DNA from: an uncultured Clostridia bacterium
GTDB lineage: Bacteria; Bacillota; Clostridia; TANB77; CAG-508
Reading direction: 5' to 3'
DNA: 64,000 nucleotides
NCBI GenBank assembly: GCA_934129785.1
Contig: CAKOWW010000006.1
Location: 33,235-97,234 of the forward strand
Positions 1 through 8,515 of this stretch are shown here, in pieces. The stretch's first letter is position 1. Every line of letters begins with the position of its first letter. The notes beneath the pieces are model-generated. The model worked only from the letters and a program-made list of their open reading frames with translations, was not told the origin of the DNA and searched no databases. Made by a program: the position numbers and the translations under genes.

Positions 1-67
1 TGTATATGAGGTATTAAGACAAACGAATTTCGATAATTTGGAAGAAATAAGTAAATATTTTGATTAA
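1..67 (+). CDS. 3' end of an upstream gene (partial)
   Basis: The reading frame beginning at base 2 is open from the window edge to a TAA at 65-67 and encodes about 21 acidic C-terminal residues ending in EISKYFD. A factor-independent terminator follows at 148-183, which fits the end of a transcription unit. Too little is present to assign a family. Confidence 0.5.
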   Translation, partial: VYEVLRQTNFDNLEEISKYFD

Positions 68-147
68 TAAAATTTATATAAAATTAAATATTAAAAGGGA
101 AAGCAAAGAGCAAATAATTTGTCGAATTTTGCGATGAAAAAATGAAG

Positions 148-183
148 AAAAACAGAAAAATGTATTGGAATTTTTCTGTTTTT
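148..183 (+). terminator. Rho-independent terminator, U-rich stem
   Basis: A perfect 13-bp stem (AAAAACAGAAAAA pairing with TTTTTCTGTTTTT) encloses a 10-base loop. It lies between the partial gene at the window edge and the Rpn-family gene. The rest of the 68-377 gap is AT-rich and shows only the promoter listed next. Confidence 0.7.
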
Positions 184-335
184 GTGTTATAAATAGATTA
201 TATTTTTATATAAGTCAAATAAAATTTGATTCAAAAACTTAATTCAGAAAAATCTAAAAAACCCACAAAATTGAGATAATAATGTTAATAAATACTAGTA
301 ATAATAATCCTTTAAAATAAACTAATAAATCAATA

Positions 336-364
336 TTGACAAAAATGTAAAACGGAATTATAAT
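336..364 (+). promoter_or_regulatory. Near-consensus sigma-A promoter overlapping the SD region
   Basis: TTGACA at 336-341, a 17-bp spacer and TATAAT at 359-364 match the vegetative consensus exactly. The Shine-Dalgarno AGGAGG (366-371) begins two bases after the -10 box, so a transcript starting at the usual distance would lose most of it before the TTG at 378. Either initiation is displaced or this mRNA is nearly leaderless. Confidence 0.6.
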
Positions 365-377
365 TAGGAGGATTAAA

Positions 378-1439
378 TTGAAAATATTTACATATAAAAA
401 TTATATAGAGTGTATTCATAAATTAAGGCTGAATGCAGTATTAAGAGTGGCCGAAGAAGGTGAAACATATAATTTAGAAGTAAAAACACAAGAAAAAAAT
501 AAAGACAAAAAACATGATAAACTTATAAAAACAATATTAAAAAATCCTGAAGAAATGGCAAAAATAATAAATGAATTTTTAGAGCCATCAGTAGAGGTAA
601 AAAGTGAAAAATTAGCAAAATATACAAATAGTTATATAACTCAAAAATACAAATCAAAAGAAGCAGATATTGTATATAAACTAAAAAATGAAGAAGTATT
701 TTTCTTAGTTGAACACCAGTCAACAATAGATAAAAAAATGCCATACAGAATACTAAACTACTGTGTAGACATTATGCAAGAATGGGTAAAAAGCAAAAAA
801 TTAAAAAGACAAACCAAGTATCCAATAGTAGTTCCGATAATAATCTATACAGGAATAGAAAAATGGAAGATTCCTAGAAATTTCAAAGATGTACAGATAT
901 CAAACCAAATATTTGGGGATTTTAAAATAGACTTATATTATAATTTAATTGAAATAAATAAAATATCAAAAAAATATCTTATAGATCAACAGAGCTTATT
1001 TGGATATGGAATGGTAATAGAAAAATCAAAAAACAAAGCTGAATTACAAGAAAATTTAGAACTAATAGTAAAAAATGCTAAAAGCAAAGAAAAATTAATG
1101 GAAATAAGTAACATTATAGAATATTTATTTTATGACATGATAGAAGAAAGTGCAAAAGAAATGTTAATAGAAAAAATAAACTTAAAACTAAGAAAGGAAG
1201 AAAAAGATATGAGTTCTTTATATGAAAGACTATTAGCAGAAACATGTGAAATGATAAAAGAAGGGAAAAACGAAGGAATAGAAGAAGGCAAAAAAATCAT
1301 GAGAGAAATAATGAAAGAAGAAGCTACTCAATCCTTATTAAAAAATAATGTAGATGAAGAAATTATTTTAAAAAGCATGAAGATAACTAAAAAAGAATTA
1401 GAAGAAATAAAAAAGAACATGAAAATTGAAGCAAAATAG
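378..1439 (+). CDS. Rpn-family PD-(D/E)XK nuclease (recombination-promoting nuclease / Transposase_31-like)
   Basis: A 353-aa protein starting at TTG 378, six bases after AGGAGG. The N-terminal half shows the Rpn/PF04754 pattern: ADIVY with Asp97, then FFLVEHQS with Glu112 and Gln114 (the D...ExQ form of the nuclease core), followed by MPYRILNYCVDIMQEW and the IVVPIIIYTG strand. The C-terminal third is a charged helix (EGKNEGIEEGKK), also usual in this family. Family members nick or cut DNA and promote recA-independent recombination, and are often annotated as transposases although they lack terminal repeats. No inverted repeats are visible here, so I read it as a resident gene. Biological role is inferred from family only. 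Confidence 0.8.
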   Translation: MKIFTYKNYIECIHKLRLNAVLRVAEEGETYNLEVKTQEKNKDKKHDKLIKTILKNPEEMAKIINEFLEPSVEVKSEKLAKYTNSYITQKYKSKEADIVYKLKNEEVFFLVEHQSTIDKKMPYRILNYCVDIMQEWVKSKKLKRQTKYPIVVPIIIYTGIEKWKIPRNFKDVQISNQIFGDFKIDLYYNLIEINKISKKYLIDQQSLFGYGMVIEKSKNKAELQENLELIVKNAKSKEKLMEISNIIEYLFYDMIEESAKEMLIEKINLKLRKEEKDMSSLYERLLAETCEMIKEGKNEGIEEGKKIMREIMKEEATQSLLKNNVDEEIILKSMKITKKELEEIKKNMKIEAK

Positions 1440-1502
1440 TAAGAACCTAAAACCATTGTTTAACATAAAATACAATAGGATAAAAACATAAGGAGGCAAA
1501 CA

Positions 1503-2271
1503 ATGGAAAAAATATTAGAAGTTAAAAATATAAGCAAAAAATATCAAAATAAAAAAGGCGAAGTATTAGCACTAAAAGATGTAAACTTTAGAATAAACAA
1601 AGGCGAATTTGTAAGTATAATAGGACCAAGTGGCTGTGGAAAATCAACATTACTTTCAATAATTGCAGGATTAGAAGAAAAAACAACAGGAGAAATCTAC
1701 ATACAAGGGAAAAAAATTGAAAAAACATCAAATGAAATCGGGTATATGCTACAAAGAGACTGCTTACTTGAATGGAGAACAATTCTTAGTAATACGATGT
1801 TTGGATTAGAAATAAAAGGTAAGAAAAACAAAGAAAATCAAGAATATGTAGAAGAATTGCTAAAAAAATATAATCTATATGATTTTAAAGATAAATATCC
1901 ACAAGAGCTATCAGGTCGGAATGAGACAAAGAGTAGCATTAATTAGAACACTAGCAGTAAAACCAAAAATATTGCTTTTAGATGAAGCGTTTTCAGCATT
2001 AGATTATCAAACAAGAATAATGGTAACAAATGACATATATAAGATTTTAAGAAAAGAAGGAATAACAGCTTTAATTGTTACACATGACATATCAGAAGCT
2101 ATAAGTATGTCAGACAGAGTATTAGTATTAAGCAAAAGACCAGGAACAATAAAAGACATACACAAAATAAACTTTCAAATAGAAAACCGAACTCCAATAA
2201 ATTGTAGGGAAAGCCCTAAATTTAGTCAATATTTTAATACATTATGGAAGGAGCTTGGTGTAGATGAATAA
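1503..2271 (+). CDS. ABC importer ATPase (SsuB/TauB/NrtD-like) with +1 shift at in-frame CGG
   Basis: ATPase of a sulfonate/nitrate/taurine-type importer. Frame 1 runs from ATG 1503 (RBS AAGGAGG) and carries Walker A GPSGCGKST (residues 41-49) and Q-loop LQRDCLLEW. After Gly138 it meets the in-frame codon CGG at 1917-1919. Skipping C1917 completes the ABC signature LSGGMRQR and continues into Walker B LLLDEAFSALD and the switch THD. The joined product, bases 1503-1916 plus 1918-2271, is 255 aa, normal for the family. Without the shift the protein stops eight residues later, lacking Walker B. The 3' end overlaps the permease start by 8 bp, so the two are translationally coupled. Substrate is not certain; family tag from sequence pattern. 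Confidence 0.88.
1917..1919 (+). other. CGG +1 frameshift site 1 (ABC ATPase)
   Basis: The in-frame context is GGT CGG A. Skipping C1917 gives GGT GGA, the two glycines of the LSGG signature. The preceding P-site codon is GGT. Confidence 0.85.
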
Positions 2272-3074
2272 GTTAAGCTTATCAAAAGAAAGAAAGCAAT
2301 ATTTGAAAAAAAGAAAAAAAGAAAAAATTTTAGTATTAATAACACAAATTTTAATATTAGTAGCATTTTTAGGTATTTGGGAATTACTTGCAAATAAAGG
2401 AATAATAGATAGTTTTATAACAAGTAAACCAAGTAGAATATATCAAACATTTTTAAATTTAAGTTCAAATAATTTATTAAAACACATAGGAGTTACAGTA
2501 TATGAAACAGTTGTAGGATTTTTGTTAGGAACAACTATAGGAATAATTGTAGCAGTAATTTTATGGTGGTCAAAATTTTTATCAAAAGTCGCAGAACCAT
2601 ATTTAGTAGTATTAAATAGTTTACCAAAAGTAGCATTACGGTCCAATAATTATAATTTGGGTTGGAGCAGGAACTCCAGCAATAATAGTAATGGCAATAG
2701 CTATATCCCTAATAGTAACAATATTAGAAAATTTAAATGGATTTTTAAAAACAGATAAAGAAGTTATAAAAATGGCTAAAACATTTAAAGCAAGCAAATT
2801 ACAAATATTATTAAAAATAGTAATACCAGCTAATTTATCAACATTTATTAATTCTTTAAAAGTAAATATTGGACTTTCATTAGTAGGAGTTATATCTGGA
2901 GAATTTTTAGTATCAAAAGCAGGATTAGGTTATTTAATTGTATATGGTGGGCAAGTATTTAAATTAGATTTAGTTATGACAAGTGTAATAATACTTGGAA
3001 TTGTAGCTGGAATTATGTATGCATTAGTACTTATGTTAGAAAAAGTTATCCTAAAATCAAAAAAGTTTAGATAA
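2264..3074 (+). CDS. ABC importer permease (SsuC/TauC-like) with +1 shift at in-frame CGG
   Basis: Inner-membrane permease pairing with the ATPase just upstream. From ATG 2264 the first frame gives the N-terminal helices and the conserved LNSLPKVAL segment; codon 126 is CGG (2639-2641). Skipping C2639 gives GPIIIIWVGAGTPAIIV, the next conserved stretch of BPD_transp_1 permeases. The frame then carries the EAA-loop region (KMAKTFKASKLQILLKIVIP) to the stop at 3074. The product, bases 2264-2638 plus 2640-3074, is 269 aa, the normal size. Without shifting, the protein ends at 2758 without its EAA loop. Two successive genes of one operon therefore depend on the same kind of frameshift. Confidence 0.88.
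2639..2641 (+). other. CGG +1 frameshift site 2 (ABC permease)
   Basis: The in-frame context is TTA CGG T. Skipping C2639 gives TTA GGT CCA (Leu-Gly-Pro), matching the conserved permease segment. Confidence 0.85.
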
Positions 3075-3091
3075 TAAGGGGGAAACTTTAA

Positions 3092-4102
3092 GTGAAAAAA
3101 AGAGCATTAATAGTAATACTTGTAATAGCTGTAATAATAGCATTTGTAGTTACAGTTATAAAAATTAAAAATGGTAAAGATAATGGTGAAACAAAAACAA
3201 TAAGTGTAAATGAAGTAACAAGGTCTGTATTTTATGCGCCACAATATGTTGCTATAAATAATGGATATTTCAAGGAAAATGGAATAGAAGTGGATTTAAC
3301 AACAGGTCAAGGAGCAGATGCTGTAATGACATCAGTTTTAAGTAATCAATGTGATATAGGATTTGCAGGACCAGAAGCATCAATATATGTATATAATGAA
3401 GGAAAAGAAGATTATACACAAGTATTTGCACAAATGACTAAAAAAGATGGTTCATTTTTAATAGCAAGAAATAAAACTGATAATTTTAGTTGGCAAGATT
3501 TAAAAGGAAAAACAGTAATACCTGGAAGAAAAGGTGGAGTACCATATATGACATTAGAATATGTACTTAGAAAAAATGGAATAGATCCCAAAAAAGATGT
3601 AACCTTAGATGATAGCATAAAATTTGACCTAATGGCAGGGGCTTTTACAAGTGGAAATGCAGATTATGTTACATTATTTGAACCAACAGCATCATTAACA
3701 AGTAAAGAAAATAAAGGATATATAGTAGCATCTGTTGGAGAATCTGCTGGAGAAATACCATATACAGCATATTTTGCTAAAAAAAGTTATATAAACAATA
3801 ATGAAGATACAATACAAAAATTTACAAACAGTATTTATAAAGGACAAAAATGGGTAAAAGAGCATACAAGCAAAGAAATAGCAGAAGCAATAGCAAGCTT
3901 TTTTCCAAATACAGACATAGAGCTACTAGAATCAGCAATACAAAGTTATAAAAATATAGATGCTTGGAATGAAACACCAGTATTAAAAAAAGAAGCGTTT
4001 GATAGATTACAAGAAGTAATGACATTAGCTGGTGAGCTAACAAAAGAAGCACCATATGAAAAAATTGTAAACAATAAATATGCTGAAAATGCGAAGAATT
4101 AG
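3092..4102 (+). CDS. ABC importer substrate-binding protein (NMT1/SsuA-like)
   Basis: A 336-aa periplasmic-binding-type protein starting at GTG 3092 after the RBS AGGGGGAAA. Residues 4-24 are one hydrophobic segment without a lipobox cysteine, so it is probably membrane-anchored by that helix. The NMT1/SsuA signature is present: FYAPQYVAINNGYFKENGIEV, then the GADAVMTSVLSNQCDIGFAGPE ligand-loop region and WQDLKGKTVIPGRKGG. It follows the ATPase and permease genes with a 17-bp gap and completes the importer. The family moves sulfonates, nitrate, taurine or thiamine-precursor pyrimidines; which of these cannot be told from the sequence. The frame is intact and contains no CGG. Confidence 0.85.
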   Translation: MKKRALIVILVIAVIIAFVVTVIKIKNGKDNGETKTISVNEVTRSVFYAPQYVAINNGYFKENGIEVDLTTGQGADAVMTSVLSNQCDIGFAGPEASIYVYNEGKEDYTQVFAQMTKKDGSFLIARNKTDNFSWQDLKGKTVIPGRKGGVPYMTLEYVLRKNGIDPKKDVTLDDSIKFDLMAGAFTSGNADYVTLFEPTASLTSKENKGYIVASVGESAGEIPYTAYFAKKSYINNNEDTIQKFTNSIYKGQKWVKEHTSKEIAEAIASFFPNTDIELLESAIQSYKNIDAWNETPVLKKEAFDRLQEVMTLAGELTKEAPYEKIVNNKYAENAKN

Positions 4103-4118
4103 GGGGACCTAATTCTTC
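4093..4118 (+). terminator. Stem-loop at the end of the ABC operon
   Basis: A perfect 11-bp stem (GAAGAATTAGG / CCTAATTCTTC) with a GGGA tetraloop overlaps the stop codon of the binding-protein gene. No U-run follows, so it may stabilise the 3' end rather than terminate by itself. Confidence 0.45.
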
Positions 4119-4297
4119 AAATACGCATAACTAGAACCTATAAGTAAAAATAATTTTATGGATTTGAAAAAGCTAGAATAATTAAAAAATAAAGGGGAAA
4201 AATGAGAAATTGTGAAGAAAAGTTTATACACTAAAAGCCATGAGTTTTGACACTAAAAAGTGCTGATGTTATATTTACGCCTAAGGAGGAATGAGAC

Positions 4298-4630
4298 ATG
4301 GAAGTTGATTTTAAATTAATAGGTGAAAGAATGAAAAACGCAAGAAATGAATTAGGATTAACACAAGAAAAACTAGCAGAAGAATTAGATGTAACAGTGC
4401 CACTAATAAGTAGAGTCGAAAGAGGATATGTACAAGTATCATTACAAAGACTAGGACAAATTGCAGAATGCTTAAATATTAGTTTAGAAGAACTAATAAC
4501 TGGTGTTTCAAAGACTAAACAAAACTACTTAGGACAAGAGTTACAAACCATTATAGGAAGATGCACACCAGATAAACAAAAACTAATATATAATATAGCT
4601 AAAATAATAGAAAAGGCAAAGTTCGTATGA
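4298..4630 (+). CDS. XRE-family HTH transcriptional regulator
   Basis: A 110-aa cytoplasmic DNA-binding protein starting at ATG 4298 after AAGGAGG. Residues about 8-62 form a classic XRE helix-turn-helix (IGERMKNARNELGLTQEKLAEEL, then VPLISRVERGYVQVSLQRL). The C-terminal part (NYLGQELQTIIGRCTPDKQKLIYNIAKII) is an unnamed helical region. It is a clear paralog of the minus-strand regulator at 62059-62400: the same two parts, with C(T/S)P(D/E)..(K/R)LIY(N/D)(I/V)AK(I/V)I near the end of both. It stands alone between the importer operon and smc. A motif shared upstream of both paralogs may be an operator. Confidence 0.85.
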   Translation: MEVDFKLIGERMKNARNELGLTQEKLAEELDVTVPLISRVERGYVQVSLQRLGQIAECLNISLEELITGVSKTKQNYLGQELQTIIGRCTPDKQKLIYNIAKIIEKAKFV

Positions 4631-4694
4631 AAAATATACATGTATTCCCTTTACAAAACTAGTAAAATAGTATAAACTACAAAAGGTGATAAAA

Positions 4695-7600
4695 ATGTAT
4701 TTAAAACGACTAGAATTGCAAGGCTTTAAATCTTTTGCAGACAAAACAGTATTAGAATTTATGCCTGGAATAACAAGTGTAATAGGGCCAAACGGGTCAG
4801 GAAAAAGTAATATATCAGATAGTATAAGATGGGTGCTAGGAGAGCAAAGCATGAAATCTCTTAGAGGAACCAAATCATTAGATATAATTTTTGCAGGAAC
4901 GCAAAACAGAAAATCATTAGGTTTTGCAGAAGCATCACTAGTTTTTGATAATAGTGATGGAGCACTACCAATAGAATATACAGAAGTAACAGTAACTAGA
5001 AAAATATATAGAAGCGGAGAAACAGGTTACTTTATAAATAAAGTGCCATGTAGATTAAAAGATGTCTTAGAATTATTCATGGATACAGGGATTGGAAAAG
5101 ATGGATATTCAATAATAGGACAAGGTAAAATAGATGAAATATTAAGCAATAAATCAGAAGATAGAAGAAACATATTTGAAGAAGCAGCAGGAATAGTAAA
5201 ATACAGAACAAGAAAACAAGAATCAGAGAAAAAATTAGAAAGAACAAAATTAAATTTATTGCGAATAAACGATATATTAAGTGAGATAGAAACAAACATA
5301 GAGCCACTAAAGGCTCAATCTGAAAAAGCAAAAAAATATTTAAATATTAGAGAAGAATTAAAAAATATAGAAATAGGGCTATTTTTATATAATATAGAAA
5401 AATATAAAAAAGAACTAGAAGAAATAGTAAAAGATGAAGAAATATATAATAGTCAATTAAGTGACGAAGAAGGAAAACTAGAAAGAATAAAACAACTAAA
5501 AGAAGAATTAAAAAATGAAATAGATGAAATAACATTAAAAATAGAAGAAATGTCAAACATAGGATTTGAAAGCCAAAAAGAAATAGAAATGCTAAATTCA
5601 GATATAAATGTAGCAAACACAAGAATTGCAAACAACAAAGAAAATGCAGTAAGATATGAAAAAGAAATAGAAGAAGCAAAACAAAAATTAGAAAGCTTAA
5701 AAGAAGAAATAGAACAAAAGAAACAAAAAAGAGAAAATTTAAAAGAAAACAAAATAAAATATCAAACAGAATTAGAAGGAAAAGAAGCAGAACTAGCAAA
5801 ATTAACTAAAACTTTATCAGACAAAGAGATAGAAATAGAAGGATATAAACAAACAGTAGAAACAAATACAGATAAAAAATATGAATTACAATCAGAAATA
5901 AACACACAAGAAATAAATCATGAAAACTTTGAGAAAAGACAAAAACAAATAAAAAATGAAATTACAAATTACATATCAGAATTAGATAGTACAAGACTAC
6001 AAAAAGAAGAAATTGCAAAAGGATTTTATGAAATAGAAGGAAAGAGAAACAAAATAGTTTCAAACCTAGAAGAAATTAACAGCCAAAAAGAAGAAGCAGA
6101 TACAAAAATAAAAGCATATGAAACAAACATAAATGCTTATCAAAGTGAAGAAAGAATAAAACAGTCTAAACTTAAATTTCTAATAGAAACAGAAAAAGAA
6201 AAAGAAGGATATATAAAAAGTGTAAAATCCCTATTAAAAGACTGTGAAAATATAAAAGAATTAGGGAAAGGAATGCATGGAGTTCTAGCAAACATAATAG
6301 AAGTTCCAGAGCAATACCAAACTGCAATCGAAATGTGTCTTGGAGCAAGCTTACAAAATATAGTAACAGAAACAGAAGAAGATGCAAAAAAATTAGTAGA
6401 GCATTTAAGAAAAAACAACTTAGGAAGAGCATCATTTTTACCTATAACATCTGTTAGAGGAAGAAAATTAGACAAAATAAAAGGACATGAAAAAGGTGTA
6501 ATAGGAATTGCATCTGACTTAGTAAAATATGATAAAAAATATGAACAAATAATTACAAATTTATTGGGAAGAACAGTAGTTGTAGACAATATGGAAACAG
6601 CAATAAAAGTTGCAAAACAAAATGGGTATACATTTAGAATAATAACAATACAAGGTGATGTAATCAATCCATCAGGAGCAATAACAGGAGGCTCAGTAGC
6701 TAAAAAGACAGTAAATATTTTAGGAAGAGGCAGAGAAATAGAAAAACTAGAAAAAGAGATAACAAACCTAAAAAATAAAATAGAAGCAAAAATAAAAGAA
6801 AAAGAAGAATATGAGGAGAGCATAGAAGATATTATAGAAAATGCAACATCACTAGAAAAAGAACTACAAGAAATAGATATAACATATGCAACAGAAAAAC
6901 AAAAACTAATATCAGTAGAAGAAAATATATCAAAAATAGAGTTAAGACTAAATAAACTAAAAGAAGAAAGCAATTCATTAGAAACAGAAAAAGAAAATTC
7001 AATAAACAAAAAAGAAGAAATACAAAAGGACATTATAGAATTAAATGAAGAAACAGAAAAATTGAGTAAAATAATAAATGAATATGTTGAATTAAACAAA
7101 GATAATCAAAAATACATAGATGATTTGAATTTTGACATAACAAATTTAAAAATATCTGTATCATCATTTGATGAAAGTGAAAGCTCAATAGAAGAATTAC
7201 AAGAAAGAATAAATGGAGAAATAGAAGCAACAAATACTAGCATACGAAACAAAGAAGAACAAATAGAACAAATAAAACAAGACAACTTCAATTTAGGACA
7301 ATCTATAGAAGAAATACAAGAAAAAATTGTAGCAATAAAAGAAGAAGTAAAAAATAGTGGATCAAAAATAGAAGACTTAAAAGCCAAAAGAATTGAAAAA
7401 AATGAAAAGCTATCAAAACAAGAAAATGAAACTACAGAAAAATTTAAAGTAATAGAAGACTTAAAAGCACAAATAGTAAAAATTGATGTGAAGAAAACAA
7501 AACATGAAGATGAAATTAATGCAATAATAAACAAAATGTGGGAAGAATATGAACTAACACCAAATTCAGTTCAAGACTATAAAAAACCGGAAAATGTAGC

Positions 7601-8243
7601 ACTAACACAAAAAAATGTAAATTCATTAAGAAGAGAACTAAGGGAACTAGGAAGTGTTAATATAGATTCAATAGAAGAATACAAAACCATGAAAGAAAGA
7701 TATGACTTTATGAGTGAGCAAAGAGTAGACTTGGAAGACACAATGGCAAAATTAAGAAAAATAATAGCAGATATGACTCAAACAATGAAAGAACAATTTA
7801 GAACACAATTTGCAATTATAAACAAGAACTTTGCAGAAGTATTTAAAGAACTATTTGGTGGAGGAAATGCTAGTTTAAAACTTGAAGACGAAGAAAATAT
7901 TTTGGAATGTGGAATAGATATAAATGTACAACCACCAGGAAAAAAACTACAAAATATGATGCTATTATCAGGTGGAGAAAAAGCATTTACAGCAATTGCA
8001 TTGCTATTTGCAATTTTAAAAATAAATCCAGCACCATTCTGCGTATTAGATGAAATAGAAGCTGCACTTGATGATGTGAATGTTTATAGATTTGCAGAAT
8101 ACTTAAAGAAATTTTCTAGCAATACACAATTCTTAGTTATTACACATAGAAAAGGAACAATGGAAGCGGCAGATACAGTTTATGGTGTAACTATGGAAGA
8201 AAACGGAATATCAAAATTATTATCAATGAAACTCAAATCATAA
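4695..8243 (+). CDS. smc: Chromosome segregation ATPase SMC
   Basis: A 1182-aa SMC protein, the normal length, which with ScpA and ScpB condenses and segregates the chromosome. Walker A GPNGSGKS is at residues 31-38, followed by two long coiled coils (about 170-500 and 680-1010). The hinge lies between them (GMHGVLANIIEVPEQYQTAIE to ITGGSVAKK). The C-terminal head has the signature LLSGGEKAFTAIALLF and Walker B FCVLDEIEAALDD. I chose ATG 4695 over the in-frame GTG 4686 because AGGTGATAAAAA forms the RBS and family members begin MYLKRLELQGFKSF. All its CGG trinucleotides are out of frame. Confidence 0.97.
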   Translation: MYLKRLELQGFKSFADKTVLEFMPGITSVIGPNGSGKSNISDSIRWVLGEQSMKSLRGTKSLDIIFAGTQNRKSLGFAEASLVFDNSDGALPIEYTEVTVTRKIYRSGETGYFINKVPCRLKDVLELFMDTGIGKDGYSIIGQGKIDEILSNKSEDRRNIFEEAAGIVKYRTRKQESEKKLERTKLNLLRINDILSEIETNIEPLKAQSEKAKKYLNIREELKNIEIGLFLYNIEKYKKELEEIVKDEEIYNSQLSDEEGKLERIKQLKEELKNEIDEITLKIEEMSNIGFESQKEIEMLNSDINVANTRIANNKENAVRYEKEIEEAKQKLESLKEEIEQKKQKRENLKENKIKYQTELEGKEAELAKLTKTLSDKEIEIEGYKQTVETNTDKKYELQSEINTQEINHENFEKRQKQIKNEITNYISELDSTRLQKEEIAKGFYEIEGKRNKIVSNLEEINSQKEEADTKIKAYETNINAYQSEERIKQSKLKFLIETEKEKEGYIKSVKSLLKDCENIKELGKGMHGVLANIIEVPEQYQTAIEMCLGASLQNIVTETEEDAKKLVEHLRKNNLGRASFLPITSVRGRKLDKIKGHEKGVIGIASDLVKYDKKYEQIITNLLGRTVVVDNMETAIKVAKQNGYTFRIITIQGDVINPSGAITGGSVAKKTVNILGRGREIEKLEKEITNLKNKIEAKIKEKEEYEESIEDIIENATSLEKELQEIDITYATEKQKLISVEENISKIELRLNKLKEESNSLETEKENSINKKEEIQKDIIELNEETEKLSKIINEYVELNKDNQKYIDDLNFDITNLKISVSSFDESESSIEELQERINGEIEATNTSIRNKEEQIEQIKQDNFNLGQSIEEIQEKIVAIKEEVKNSGSKIEDLKAKRIEKNEKLSKQENETTEKFKVIEDLKAQIVKIDVKKTKHEDEINAIINKMWEEYELTPNSVQDYKKPENVALTQKNVNSLRRELRELGSVNIDSIEEYKTMKERYDFMSEQRVDLEDTMAKLRKIIADMTQTMKEQFRTQFAIINKNFAEVFKELFGGGNASLKLEDEENILECGIDINVQPPGKKLQNMMLLSGGEKAFTAIALLFAILKINPAPFCVLDEIEAALDDVNVYRFAEYLKKFSSNTQFLVITHRKGTMEAADTVYGVTMEENGISKLLSMKLKS

Positions 8244-8245
8244 AT

Positions 8246-8285
8246 AAAAAAGTTCTAGATTCAGATAAGAATTTAGAACTTTTTT
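8246..8285 (+). terminator. smc terminator
   Basis: AAAAAAGTTCTA pairs with TAGAACTTTTTT across a 16-base loop directly after the smc stop codon, and ends in a U-run. Confidence 0.75.
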
Positions 8286-8295
8286 GTATAAAAAA

Positions 8296-8497
8296 TCCTA
8301 AAGTATAAAACTTTAAGATTCATTTTTTTGCTTATTATATCAATAAAATATATATAAATCAACAAAAATATAACAAATTTCTAGCTCCTAGTTTTAAACA
8401 AATTTTACATTTTTATGTGTGACTAAAGCTCTTAATTTTCAATAAAAATCATGATAATAGACATCGACTAAATTTCTTAAAGTTTTATACTTTAGGA
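8296..8497. promoter_or_regulatory. Putative invertible promoter 1 (phase-variation switch), OFF orientation
   Basis: Perfect 23-bp inverted repeats (8296-8318 and 8475-8497, beginning TCCTAAAGTATAAAACTT) flank 156 bp. Inside, on the minus strand, is a strong promoter: TTGATT (8357-8362 read in reverse), a 17-bp spacer and TATAAT (8334-8339 in reverse). It points away from the BspA-like gene starting at 8516 and towards the smc terminator. Inverting the segment would aim this promoter at the surface-protein gene. No invertase gene is nearby. The arrangement is seen in the sequence; inversion itself is inferred. Confidence 0.7.
8334..8362 (-). promoter_or_regulatory. Promoter inside invertible segment 1
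   Basis: On the minus strand: TTGATT, 17-bp spacer, TATAAT. No similarly good promoter reads forward towards the gene at 8516 in the present orientation. Confidence 0.65.
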
Positions 8498-8515
8498 AAA
8501 AGTTGGGAGATATAA

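Noticed and set aside
378..1439. Calling the Rpn gene an insertion sequence transposase
   Set aside because: No terminal inverted repeats or target duplications flank it; the family consists of resident nucleases.
1503..3074. Annotating the ABC ATPase and permease as pseudogenes
   Set aside because: Both halves of each gene keep perfect motifs, the breaks are single Cs at in-frame CGG, and five other conserved genes show the same pattern.
5347..7534. Long leucine- and phenylalanine-rich open frames on the minus strand opposite smc and other A-rich genes
   Set aside because: They are shadows of A-rich coding strands, with no RBS and no recognisable domains.
8296..8497. Reading the 23-bp inverted repeats as one giant terminator stem
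   Set aside because: The arms are 156 bp apart, smc already has its own terminator, and the internal promoter and matching second locus fit an invertible segment better.
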